A DNA stretch of 64,000 bases from an uncultured Eubacteriales bacterium (GTDB lineage Bacteria > Bacillota > Clostridia > Peptostreptococcales > Anaerovoracaceae): NCBI GenBank assembly GCA_910583765.1, contig CAJTYS010000006.1, forward strand, positions 1 through 64,000. The letters are read 5' to 3'. The notes under the pieces were generated by a model, which was not told where the DNA came from, did no database searches, and saw only the letters and a program-made list of their open reading frames with translations. Made by a program: the position numbers and the translations under genes. Position 1 is the first letter of the stretch. Each line of letters begins with the position of its first letter. Of this stretch, positions 1 to 8,457 are shown piece by piece.

Positions 1-1067
1 CGTTGGCAGCAGAAATCGACCAGGAACACAGATTTCCAGTTGAAACTGTAGAGAAAATGGCAAAGTACGGTCTGCTGGGCGTACCGTTCCCTACAGAATA
101 TGAAGGAGCGGGCGGTGACCATATTTCCTATGCGATCACAGTCGAAGAACTGTCGAGGGTTTGCGCGTCAACAGGCGTTATCTGCTCTGCGCACACTTCA
201 CTGTGCTGCTGGCCGATCTGTAACTGGGGAAATGAAGAACAGAAGAAAAAGTACCTTCCTGATCTTCTTTCAGGAAGAAAATTAGGTGCGTTCGGTCTGA
301 CTGAACCAGGCGCTGGAACAGATGCCGCTGGACAGCAGACAAGAGCCGTCTTAGAAGGTGACAATTGGGTACTGAATGGTTCCAAAGTATTTATTACGAA
401 CGGTGGATACGCAGATACATTCGTAGTAATGGCGATGACTGACAAATCCAAAGGCACAAGAGGAATTTCCGCGTTTATCGTAGAAAAAGGCGATGAAGGA
501 TTCTCCATTGGTAAGACAGAAGACAAACTGGGTATCTGTGCGTCTTCCACGACTGAGCTGATTTTCCAGAACTGCAAGATCCCGCAGGATAGATTGCTGG
601 GAGAAGTCGGACAGGGCTTCAAAGTAGCTATGTCCACTCTGGACGGCGGCCGTATCGGTATCGCTTCCCAGGCTCTGGGTATCGCACAGGGCGCATTGGA
701 CGTGACTGTTGATTACATGAAAGCAAGAAAACAGTTTGGCAAGAGATTATCAGACATGGAAGCATTGAGATTCGACGTTGCTGAAATGGCAACAAGGATC
801 GAAGCTGCGAGACTTCTGATTTATCAAGCTGCTGACATGAAAGACAAACACCTTGCTTATGGACCGAAATCCGCAATGGCAAAATTGTTTGCCGCAGAGA
901 CCGCGATGTATGTGACCACCAAGTGCGTGCAGCTCCACGGTGGATACGGATACACGAAGGATTATCCGGTTGAAAGAATGATGAGAGACGCTAAGATCAC
1001 AGAAATTTACGAAGGAACTTCCGAAGTTCAGAAGATTGTAATCGCTGCGTCTGTTCTGGGTAAATAA
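1..1067 (+). CDS. Acyl-CoA dehydrogenase, 5' end cut by window
   Basis: This is an FAD-dependent acyl-CoA dehydrogenase of the short-chain (butyryl-CoA dehydrogenase-like) family. It passes electrons to the Etf encoded directly downstream. The reading frame is open to the window edge and begins inside the N-terminal helical domain, so roughly 25 residues are missing. Family signatures are visible: GAFGLTEPGAGTDA for flavin and substrate contacts, the QxLGIAQGALD helix, and the C-terminal LHGGYGYTKDYPVERMMRD and IYEGTSEVQ stretches that hold the catalytic Glu region. It is followed 20 bp later by etfB. The acd-etfB-etfA order matches enoyl-CoA-reducing Etf complexes. The exact acyl substrate cannot be read from sequence. 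Confidence 0.93.
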   Translation, partial: LAAEIDQEHRFPVETVEKMAKYGLLGVPFPTEYEGAGGDHISYAITVEELSRVCASTGVICSAHTSLCCWPICNWGNEEQKKKYLPDLLSGRKLGAFGLTEPGAGTDAAGQQTRAVLEGDNWVLNGSKVFITNGGYADTFVVMAMTDKSKGTRGISAFIVEKGDEGFSIGKTEDKLGICASSTTELIFQNCKIPQDRLLGEVGQGFKVAMSTLDGGRIGIASQALGIAQGALDVTVDYMKARKQFGKRLSDMEALRFDVAEMATRIEAARLLIYQAADMKDKHLAYGPKSAMAKLFAAETAMYVTTKCVQLHGGYGYTKDYPVERMMRDAKITEIYEGTSEVQKIVIAASVLGK

Positions 1068-1087
1068 GAAAGAGGGAGGATCATAAA

Positions 1088-1885
1088 ATGGCATTTAAAA
1101 TAATCGTATGTGCAAAACAGGTTCCTGATACAAACGAAATCAGAATCAATCCTGCAACAGGCACTCTGATCAGAGACGGTGTTCCTAGCATCTTGAACCA
1201 CGATGACGCGAACGCTCTGGAAGAAGCGCTGAAAATCAAAGATAAATTTGACGATGTACATATCACAGTAATCACAATGGGACCTCCGCAGGCACAGGAT
1301 CTGCTGATCGAATGTCTGGCTATGGGAGCTGACGAAGGCATTCTGGTAAGCGATAGAGCAGTAGGCGGTTCTGATACATGGGCCACTTCCAACGTACTGG
1401 CTGCAGCGGTTCATAAGGTTGGCGATTTCGACCTGCTGTTCGCAGGACGTCAGGCAATCGACGGAGACACTGCACAGGTTGGGCCACAGCTGGCTGAAAA
1501 GATGGATGTTCCTCAGGTTACTTACGTGCAGAACTTTGAACTGAAAGACAACATGAAAGACATCCGTGTTGAAAGAGCTCTGGAAGATGGATACGAAGTG
1601 ATCGACATTCAGACTCCATGCATGCTGACCGCAATCAAAGAATTAAACACTCCAAGATACATGAACCTGAAAGGTATCTTCGACAAGGAAAAAGATATCA
1701 AAGTTTGGAACGCAAAGGACATCGAAGTTGACTTGACGACTGTAGGTCTGGAAGCTTCCCCGACAAACGTATATCGTTCCTTCACACCAAAGCCAAAGGG
1801 AAAAGGCGTTGTGGTTGAAGGAGACACGGAAAAAGATCTTGCTAAAAACCTGTTGATTGGCCTTAAGGGTAAACATGTAATCTAA
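1088..1885 (+). CDS. etfB: Electron transfer flavoprotein beta subunit
   Basis: This is the 265-residue EtfB, the small subunit that binds the AMP or second FAD and forms the heterodimer with EtfA. The N-terminus IIVCAKQVPDTNEIR and the internal GRQAIDGDTAQVGPQLAE motif are typical of the family. The ATG at 1088 follows GAGGGAGG at a good distance. It sits 20 bp after the acyl-CoA dehydrogenase and 21 bp before etfA, so the three are almost certainly co-transcribed. In anaerobes such Etfs often bifurcate electrons from NADH to ferredoxin and enoyl-CoA. That role is inferred from the context. Confidence 0.94.
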   Translation: MAFKIIVCAKQVPDTNEIRINPATGTLIRDGVPSILNHDDANALEEALKIKDKFDDVHITVITMGPPQAQDLLIECLAMGADEGILVSDRAVGGSDTWATSNVLAAAVHKVGDFDLLFAGRQAIDGDTAQVGPQLAEKMDVPQVTYVQNFELKDNMKDIRVERALEDGYEVIDIQTPCMLTAIKELNTPRYMNLKGIFDKEKDIKVWNAKDIEVDLTTVGLEASPTNVYRSFTPKPKGKGVVVEGDTEKDLAKNLLIGLKGKHVI

Positions 1886-1906
1886 CAAGAAGGAGGAAAA
1901 CGCGAA

Positions 1907-3208
1907 ATGGCAATTAATATTATTAAAGAAAAATGTATCGGATGTGGACAGTGCTTCCCGGTATGTCCTGCGGATGCGTTTGAATTTGAACCATATGATG
2001 GGAATAAACTTGGAAAAGTCGCAAAGATCAATGCGAAATGTACATTCTGTAACCAGTGTCTGACTGCTTGTAAATTTGGGGCGATCGAAGAAAAGAAGAT
2101 CGAAACCGCAGTGGACCTGTCAGAATACAAAGATGTTTGGGTATTCGCAGAACAGAGAGACGGCAAACTCATGAACGTTGCTCTGGAACTGATCGGTGAA
2201 GGATACAGATTGGCTAAAGAAATCAGCGATGACACAAAGGTTTGCGCAGTTCTGGTCGGTGATGGAATTGATCATCTGGCTCAGGAATGCTATGAATACG
2301 GCGCAGAGAGAGTCATCATGATCCAGGATCCGCTGCTGAAAAACTTCACAACAGACGCTTATACAAAGGTAATCGTTGACGCAGTAGAAGAATACAAGCC
2401 AGAGCTGGTTATCTACGGTGCGACTCACATCGGAAGAGACTTGGCTCCAAGAGTAGCTGCAAGATTGAACACTGGTCTGACTGCTGACTGCACAAGACTG
2501 GACATCAAAGTTTCCAGCTACATAGACTATGCGAAGAACAACACGACTCTGGACACTTCCACACTGGATCCGAACGATCCGTCAACTGGAATCAAACAGA
2601 CTCGTCCTGCTTTCGGCGGAAACTTGATGGCTACCATCGTCTGCCCAAGAACAAGACCGCAGATGTCCACAGTAAGACCTGGCGTTATGCAGAAGAGGGA
2701 AAGAGTGGAAGGTGCGAAAGGCGAACTGGTTGAATACAAACCACAGATTGCTGAAAGCGATATCAGAACAAAGATCGTTGAAATCGTGAAATCCGCTAAG
2801 GAACTGGTATCCCTGACAGACGCTGACATCATCTGCTCCGGCGGAAGAGGTCTGGGCGATCCTTCTGGATTCGAGCTGATCAAAGAGTTCGCTGACAAAG
2901 TTGGCGGTGTAGTTGGTTCTTCCAGAGCAGCAGTAGACGCTGGCTGGATTGATCACTCTCATCAGGTAGGCCAGACTGGTACTACAGTTAAGCCTAAAAT
3001 CTACTTTGCTTGCGGCATCTCCGGTGCGATCCAGCATCTGGCAGGCATGCAGACTTCCGACATTATCGTTGCCATCAATAAGGATTCGGATGCTCCGATC
3101 TTTGAAGTTGCTGACTTCGGTATCGTAGGCGACCTGTACAAGGTGATTCCGGAAATCATCGCTGAGTGGGACAACGCAGAAGCTCTGTATGACGCTTCCA
3201 CAAAATAA
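1907..3208 (+). CDS. etfA: Electron transfer flavoprotein alpha subunit with N-terminal ferredoxin domain
   Basis: A 433-residue EtfA, about 100 residues longer than the classical form because it begins with a two-cluster ferredoxin domain. The clusters are CIGCGQCFPVCP (about residues 11-22) and CTFCNQCLTAC (about 46-56). The C-terminal FAD domain is intact, with ICSGGRGLGDPSGF, GSSRAAVDAGW, HQVGQTGTTVKPKIY and FGISGAIQHLAGM. An EtfA with such a domain is known as CarE of the caffeyl-CoA reductase-Etf complex of Acetobacterium. The ferredoxin domain probably relays low-potential electrons. A hairpin terminator follows at 3233, closing the operon. Confidence 0.95.
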   Translation: MAINIIKEKCIGCGQCFPVCPADAFEFEPYDGNKLGKVAKINAKCTFCNQCLTACKFGAIEEKKIETAVDLSEYKDVWVFAEQRDGKLMNVALELIGEGYRLAKEISDDTKVCAVLVGDGIDHLAQECYEYGAERVIMIQDPLLKNFTTDAYTKVIVDAVEEYKPELVIYGATHIGRDLAPRVAARLNTGLTADCTRLDIKVSSYIDYAKNNTTLDTSTLDPNDPSTGIKQTRPAFGGNLMATIVCPRTRPQMSTVRPGVMQKRERVEGAKGELVEYKPQIAESDIRTKIVEIVKSAKELVSLTDADIICSGGRGLGDPSGFELIKEFADKVGGVVGSSRAAVDAGWIDHSHQVGQTGTTVKPKIYFACGISGAIQHLAGMQTSDIIVAINKDSDAPIFEVADFGIVGDLYKVIPEIIAEWDNAEALYDASTK

Positions 3209-3232
3209 GCTCGGTAGGATGAGTAACGACTG

Positions 3233-3276
3233 AACTTAAAAGGGCATGGCCATTTGGTCATCGCCCTTTTTAAGTT
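3233..3276 (+). terminator. Rho-independent terminator after etfA
   Basis: AACTTAAAAGGGC at 3233 pairs with GCCCTTTTTAAGTT ending at 3276. The stem is long and its 3' arm is T-rich. It lies 24 bp past the etfA stop. Confidence 0.8.
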
Positions 3277-3463
3277 TTCTGCGTTTCTAAATGTCAACAA
3301 ACCTGATCTCTGAAAGAAGAGCAGCGAAGCAGACTGTGCGCAGCAAAAGATACTGATGAGCGTCAATTTCGGCAAACAGACAAATCCATATTGCGCAGGG
3401 CATGTTTCCTATGATAAAATAATAAGGAGTTCGTTAAAGAAAAAACAATCAAGGATGGTAACA

Positions 3464-4900
3464 ATGCGAATTTTTGACACAAACGTACAGGAATTAAAGT
3501 ATAAAGTATTGATGGAAGTAGCTTATCAGACATGGCTGGGAAACGACTCCTTTGCTGTGTTCAATGAGATCGCCAATGAAATCGTGAAAAAGGGTGAGCC
3601 TCCTATGAGTTGCTGCATTTATAAGGATCGAGCCATTGTGGCTGAGCGGATTCGGATTGCCCTTGGCGGGAACAAAGAGAACCCCAACGTGATCCAAGTC
3701 ATTGACATTGCTTGTGACGAATGTCCGAAAGCAGGACACACGGTCACGGACCTATGCAGAGGATGCATTGCTCATCGCTGCGCGGATGCCTGCAAACTAG
3801 GGGCAATTACCTTTGATGACGAGCAGATGGCTCATATTGACAAAAGCAAATGCGTGGAATGCGGAAAATGCGCAAAAGTATGTCCATACGGTGCGATCGC
3901 GGATTTCAAGCGGCCCTGCGAACGTGCCTGCAAGTTGGATGCCATCAGCATGGCAGAGGGCGGCGAGGCATATATTGATGATGAAAAGTGCGTAGCTTGC
4001 GGGGCATGCGTCTATCAATGTCCCTTTGGCGCCACAGTGGATACTTCCAGCATCGTAGACATTATCAAAACCCTTATGGGCAGTGAGAACAATACCAAAT
4101 ATAAGGTTTATGCCATTGTAGCACCGGCTATTGCCAGTCAGTTCACATACGCGAAATTAGAACAAGTGGTGACTGCTATCAAAGAATTGGGCTTTTATAA
4201 AGTCACAGAAGCAGCACTGGGAGCAGACATGGTGGCCTACAGCGAGGCCCAAGAGCTGATGGAAAAGGGATTTTTGACTAGCTCCTGCTGTCCGGCTTTT
4301 GTGCGGTACATACAGACCAGGTTCCCGGAATTGAAGGATCATATTTCCCACAACCTTTCGCCAATGGCCACTTTAGGGAAATTTATCAAAGAACATGATC
4401 CTGATGCGAAGACCATATTCATTGGGCCATGCACTTCAAAAAAGCGGGAGATCAGGCAGGAGCACGTAAAAGACCACATTGACTATGTGATGACTTTCGA
4501 GGAATTACAGGCTGTGATCGACAGCAAAGACATCATTGTGGAAGAATTGCCGGAAACGCCTTTAGACGAAGCTACGGCTTTTGGCAGAAATTTTGCCAGA
4601 ATCGGCGGCGTGACCGATGCAGTGACAGAAGCGGTAAAGGAGCTGAACGCAGACGACTTTGCGTTTTCGCCCCTTATATGCGAGGGCATTGACAAATGTA
4701 AACCAGCCCTGATGCGGGCAAAGAAAGGCGTGCTGCCTAATAACTTCATTGAAGGCATGATCTGTTCCGGTGGATGTATCGGAGGCGCGGGCTGTCTGAC
4801 CCATGGCGAAGCCAGTAAAAAAGAGGTGGAAGAGTACGGGAAAAACGCTTCTTTGAGCACCATTCAGGATGCGCTGGAGCATGCGGAAGAGGCCTTGTAG
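3464..4900 (+). CDS. Monomeric [FeFe]-hydrogenase, group B type
   Basis: A 478-residue hydrogenase catalysing reversible H2 formation with ferredoxin-type electrons. The N-terminal half holds several Cys-rich cluster motifs, including CVECGKCAKVCPYGA and CVACGACVYQCPFGA. The H-cluster motifs follow: TSSCCPAF (L1), GPCTSKK (L2) and EGMICSGGCIGGAGC (L3). The last ends in GC rather than GQP and fits the poorly characterised group B. The ATG at 3464 is preferred because AAGGATGG lies just upstream; an upstream in-frame start at 3356 has no ribosome site. No maturase genes (HydE, F, G) are present in the window. Monocistronic by spacing. Confidence 0.9.
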   Translation: MRIFDTNVQELKYKVLMEVAYQTWLGNDSFAVFNEIANEIVKKGEPPMSCCIYKDRAIVAERIRIALGGNKENPNVIQVIDIACDECPKAGHTVTDLCRGCIAHRCADACKLGAITFDDEQMAHIDKSKCVECGKCAKVCPYGAIADFKRPCERACKLDAISMAEGGEAYIDDEKCVACGACVYQCPFGATVDTSSIVDIIKTLMGSENNTKYKVYAIVAPAIASQFTYAKLEQVVTAIKELGFYKVTEAALGADMVAYSEAQELMEKGFLTSSCCPAFVRYIQTRFPELKDHISHNLSPMATLGKFIKEHDPDAKTIFIGPCTSKKREIRQEHVKDHIDYVMTFEELQAVIDSKDIIVEELPETPLDEATAFGRNFARIGGVTDAVTEAVKELNADDFAFSPLICEGIDKCKPALMRAKKGVLPNNFIEGMICSGGCIGGAGCLTHGEASKKEVEEYGKNASLSTIQDALEHAEEAL

Positions 4901-5014
4901 CATCCATTTTTCACATTACAAACAAAAAAGCACGTCTCTTTTGTGGTATACTAAACGCAATCGGGTAGGCCGGTGCTGCTGCCGGCCAATTTCTATTTGC
5001 AAGGAGGAAAAGGT

Positions 5015-7132
5015 TTGAGCAAGAAAAGCATTTCATTGTTGATCGCATTCTGTTTGATGGCAGTGACATGTGCTCCGGGACTGACAGGAACGGACGTTTA
5101 TGCTGCGGAAAAGAAGGAAGCTGCCATTCAGGGTGAATATGCAGAGGATGAGATTTTAGTGGTTTTTGAAGATGATGTGACAGAGAAGGCTGCTGAAAAG
5201 GTCGTGGCAGACCAGGAGGGCGAAGATCTCACTGTGGTGGACACGCCTGCGGATGAAGTGACAGGAGTGGTGGAGCTGCCAAAGGAGCAGACTGTTCAAG
5301 AGGCAGTGGCAGAATATAAAGAAGATCCGGACGTGGCCTATGCGCAGCCTAACTATAAATATAGCCTGGTCCATGGAGAATCAGCAGAGCGGGCGGCCCA
5401 GCAGCAAGCTGCGGCAGTGGATTATCTAAATGATACGGAAAAAGCCCAGTTGTGGCATTTGGAGATGATCCAGGCATTGGACGCATGGGACCTGTTGCGG
5501 CAGATCGACCGCACTAGAGTAAAAGTAGCAGTGCTGGATACAGGGGTGGACCTGAGCCACGAGGACCTGCAGGACAGCTTGAACAAATCTTTGTGCGTAG
5601 ATGTGACAGGAGGCAGGACCGTGCCGCTGACAGGCGATGATGATGGGCATGGGACTCATGTGTCAGGTATCATTGCTGCAGAGGCTAATAACGGCCTGGG
5701 CGTTGCTGGCGTGGCCTCAGGCGGGAGCAGCGGCGACAGCGTTGCGGAGATTTTTGCGGTAGATGTGTTTACTTGGGTGTACAATGCGCAGAAGAATAGA
5801 TGGGAGAATAACGCATATACCAGTGATATCATAGCAGGCCTGCAATATGCCCAGCAGAAAGGCGCGAAGGTTATCAATATGAGTTTGGGATATGAGGCAT
5901 ATAATCAAACCTTTGCGGATTTGATGTTAGAAAACACTGTGAACAATGTGACCGCTTCTAACATCGCTGTGATCTGCGCTGCGGGAAATGACAATAATGC
6001 GATACTGAATTATCCGGCTGACTTTGAGGCTTCCATCAGCGTCACTTCTGTGAATCGAGCAGGAGAAAAATCAGATTTTTCCAATTATGGCAGCACCAAG
6101 GATATTGCTGCGCCAGGGGGCAAATTAGGGCGCGGGCCGAACCCAGAGGAAACGGTATGCAGTACTTGGCCAGGTAACAATTACCACGGCGAGGCGGGAA
6201 CCTCCATGGCAGCGCCTGTGGTGTCAGGCGTGGCAGCCATGTTATATTCCACCAACCCGCAGATATCCTTGGACACCTTGAAATATGTTTTGTACAACAC
6301 AGCTGTAGATAAAGGCGCACCTGGACACGATATTTACTACGGACACGGGATCATCAATGCCTATAAGGCTATCGAAAAAGTGAAGGGACGGGCGACAGGG
6401 CTCTCTTTGAATCAAACGGCCATGAACCTGAAAAAAGGACAGACCAAAGGTCTGAGCGCCACTATAACGCCCTCTGGCGCCAGGAACAACAGCGTGACCT
6501 GGAGGTCTTCCAATCCATCGGTGGCCACTGTGGACGGCTCGGGACGAGTGACAGCCAAGAAAGGCGGGACCGCGCTGATCACTGTCAGGTCCAACGATCT
6601 GACCTGCGTTTACGCTGCCTGTCAAGTGACCGTGCAATACCAAGTGACCTACAAGCTCAATGGCGGAAAAAACCACAAATCGAACCCTACATCCTATTAT
6701 GGCAGGACCGTGACCCTGAAAAACCCGACACGGAAAGGTTATGCCTTTGAGGGCTGGTACAAGGATAGCAAATACCGGAAAAGGGTCAAAACCATTTCCA
6801 GCGGCGACCATACGCTGTACGCCAAATGGAAAAAAGTAAAGATTGGAAGAGGGGAGATCAAACAGCTGAAACAGACCTCCAAGACAAAATTGAAGGTGTC
6901 CCAGAAGAAAGTGAGCGGTGCGAAGGGCTATCAGATCACTTATTCCACTAGCAAAAAGTTCACAAAGAAAACAACGAAGCATAAGAATGCGAGTGGTACT
7001 TCCAAGACTCTGACAAAGCTGAAAAAAGGAAAGACCTATTATGTGAAGACCAGAGCTTATAAAAAGGATTCCGCAGGGAAAAAGGTATATGGAACCTACA
7101 GTAAAGCGCGGAAATTAAAACTGAAAAAGTAA
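5015..7132 (+). CDS. Secreted subtilisin-like serine protease (S8) with Ig-like, InlB-type repeat and Fn3-like tail
   Basis: A cell-surface or secreted protease. The TTG at 5015 is chosen because AAGGAGG at 5001 precedes it and the protein then begins with a clean signal peptide (SKKSISLLIAFCLMAV). An inhibitory I9-like propeptide follows. The triad is visible: Asp near residue 175 in VAVLDTGVDLSHEDL, His near 211 in GHGTHVSG and Ser near 397 in GTSMAAPVVSG. After the catalytic domain come a Big_2-like Ig domain (NPSVATVDGSGRVTA), an InlB-type repeat (GYAFEGWYKDS, HTLYAKWKK) and a Lys-rich Fn3-like module ending in YSKARKLKLKK. That basic tail recurs in three other exported proteins of this window and may retain them at the wall. 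Confidence 0.93.
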   Translation: MSKKSISLLIAFCLMAVTCAPGLTGTDVYAAEKKEAAIQGEYAEDEILVVFEDDVTEKAAEKVVADQEGEDLTVVDTPADEVTGVVELPKEQTVQEAVAEYKEDPDVAYAQPNYKYSLVHGESAERAAQQQAAAVDYLNDTEKAQLWHLEMIQALDAWDLLRQIDRTRVKVAVLDTGVDLSHEDLQDSLNKSLCVDVTGGRTVPLTGDDDGHGTHVSGIIAAEANNGLGVAGVASGGSSGDSVAEIFAVDVFTWVYNAQKNRWENNAYTSDIIAGLQYAQQKGAKVINMSLGYEAYNQTFADLMLENTVNNVTASNIAVICAAGNDNNAILNYPADFEASISVTSVNRAGEKSDFSNYGSTKDIAAPGGKLGRGPNPEETVCSTWPGNNYHGEAGTSMAAPVVSGVAAMLYSTNPQISLDTLKYVLYNTAVDKGAPGHDIYYGHGIINAYKAIEKVKGRATGLSLNQTAMNLKKGQTKGLSATITPSGARNNSVTWRSSNPSVATVDGSGRVTAKKGGTALITVRSNDLTCVYAACQVTVQYQVTYKLNGGKNHKSNPTSYYGRTVTLKNPTRKGYAFEGWYKDSKYRKRVKTISSGDHTLYAKWKKVKIGRGEIKQLKQTSKTKLKVSQKKVSGAKGYQITYSTSKKFTKKTTKHKNASGTSKTLTKLKKGKTYYVKTRAYKKDSAGKKVYGTYSKARKLKLKK

Positions 7133-7210
7133 TGGCAGGCAAGATCGCCAAGTCACAAGGATCTGCCAAGCGACACATATGGAGCTGATAAAGGAAAAGC
7201 AGCGAAGCGT

Positions 7211-7243
7211 AAAGAGCTGGACTCAGAAAAGAGCCAGCTCTTT
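7211..7243. terminator. Bidirectional terminator between protease and maf
   Basis: AAAGAGCTGG (7211-7220) and CCAGCTCTTT (7234-7243) form a perfect 10-bp stem with A/T tracts on both sides. It overlaps the maf stop and can serve both convergent genes. Confidence 0.75.
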
Positions 7244-7804
7244 TTCAATGCGCTCCCAAGGAAAGCCAATGACATTTTCATAGTCACCCTCAATGTGATC
7301 CACATGTTTTCCAAAGGTGCCTTGAATCGCATAGCCTCCAGCTTTGTCATAAGGTTCATCAGTCCCAGCGTAAGCCTGGACAGCTTCCAGCGAATAATCA
7401 TCAAAAAAGACCTTGGTCACTTCACAAAATAGCTTTCTCGCAGGTTCTCCGGCACGGAGCAAGCAAACTCCAGTGGCCACATAATGCCAGTCATTTCTTA
7501 GTGCCCACAGGATATCCACTGTATCTTGAAAGTCTTTGGGCTTGCCGATCATATGATCCTTGTATACCACCGTGTCAGCGGCAATGATGATCGGAGCGCC
7601 AGCTTTTTGCCGCATGTCAAGGGAATGTTCCACCCAAAGGGCTTTTTTGCAGGAAAGATACAGGACCGCGGTTTCCATGTCCATGGGAAATGGCAGGTGT
7701 TCTTCCACTTTAGCTGGCATGACAAGAGGATCATAGCCTTTTTCTTTCATCATCTGGATCCTGCGGGGGGATCCAGAAGCCAAAATCAAATTTTCATGTT
7801 TCAT
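7223..7804 (-). CDS. maf: Maf-family nucleoside triphosphate pyrophosphatase
   Basis: A 193-residue Maf protein, a house-cleaning pyrophosphatase acting on non-canonical or modified NTPs (dTTP/UTP type). Signatures are the N-terminal LILASGSPRR, IIAADTVV, IGKPKD, and the late EPYDKAGGYAIQG and VIGFPWE motifs. The start is placed at MKHENLILASGSPRR, preceded by GGAAAGGA. A longer reading frame to 7867 has no family homology in its added 21 residues. Its length is normal for Maf. Confidence 0.93.
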   Translation of the reverse strand: MKHENLILASGSPRRIQMMKEKGYDPLVMPAKVEEHLPFPMDMETAVLYLSCKKALWVEHSLDMRQKAGAPIIIAADTVVYKDHMIGKPKDFQDTVDILWALRNDWHYVATGVCLLRAGEPARKLFCEVTKVFFDDYSLEAVQAYAGTDEPYDKAGGYAIQGTFGKHVDHIEGDYENVIGFPWERIEKELALF

Positions 7805-7888
7805 AGCAAATATCCTTTCCAGCGCGCTGTTCCATTTATGGTGCGAGTCAGCAAAAAGAAACAGCACATTCGCGCATTAAAATCATTT

Positions 7889-7919
7889 GAATTTCCAATA
7901 CTCTTATTATGACATAATT
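7889..7919 (+). promoter_or_regulatory. Possible forespore (sigma-G-like) promoter of spoVA
   Basis: GAATT at 7889 and CATAATT at 7913 resemble sigma-G -35 and -10 elements about 50 bp upstream of spoVAC. The 19-bp spacer is slightly long. The assignment leans on the known forespore expression of spoVA operons. Confidence 0.35.
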
Positions 7920-7970
7920 TTTTTGATTTGGGAATAATAAAGACAGCGGAAAGTTGGAAAGGAGAGCTTT

Positions 7971-8447
7971 ATGGCAGAACAGGACAAACAGGAGAAAAAA
8001 CAAAAGAAGCAAGTAGCGAAAGCTTACGAGCAGTACGCTGGGCAGTTTACACCAAAGCCCAATTATGTCCTCAATTGCGCAAAGGCGTTTTTTGTAGGCG
8101 GGGCGATCTGCGTATGCGCCCTTTTCGTGGAAAAATGGCTGACTGGTTTTGGGATGGACCAGAAAGCTGCAGGCACCTATGTAACGATCTTGCTGGTGAT
8201 GACCGCGCAGCTTTTGACTGGTTTGGGCGTGTTCGATACGATTGGAAAATTTGCAGGAGCAGGGGTGATCGTCCCGATCACTGGTTTCGCAAACTCCATG
8301 GTCGCGCCTGCCATTGAATACAAGCAAGAAGGGATCGTCCTGGGGGTAGGCGCCAAACTCTTTAGCTTAGCGGGTCCAGTACTGGTCTGCGGGATTTCCA
8401 CAGCCACGGTGATCGGTGTGATTTACTGGATCATAGGACAATTTTGA
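7971..8447 (+). CDS. spoVAC: Stage V sporulation protein AC
   Basis: A 158-residue polytopic membrane protein, part of the SpoVA channel that moves dipicolinic acid into the forespore and releases it at germination. The soluble Lys/Gln-rich N-terminus with PNYVLNCAKAFFVGG and the GFANSMVAPAIEYKQEG loop are hallmark SpoVAC sequences, with about four hydrophobic segments. The ATG at 7971 is preceded by GGAAAGGAG. It is 10 bp from spoVAD, and only the AC-AD-AE core set is present, as in many Clostridia. Confidence 0.96.
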   Translation: MAEQDKQEKKQKKQVAKAYEQYAGQFTPKPNYVLNCAKAFFVGGAICVCALFVEKWLTGFGMDQKAAGTYVTILLVMTAQLLTGLGVFDTIGKFAGAGVIVPITGFANSMVAPAIEYKQEGIVLGVGAKLFSLAGPVLVCGISTATVIGVIYWIIGQF

Positions 8448-8457
8448 GGAGGAGAGC

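Noticed and set aside
3356..3463. An N-terminal extension of the hydrogenase
   Set aside because: The added 36 residues carry no motif, and the ATG at 3464 has a proper ribosome site.
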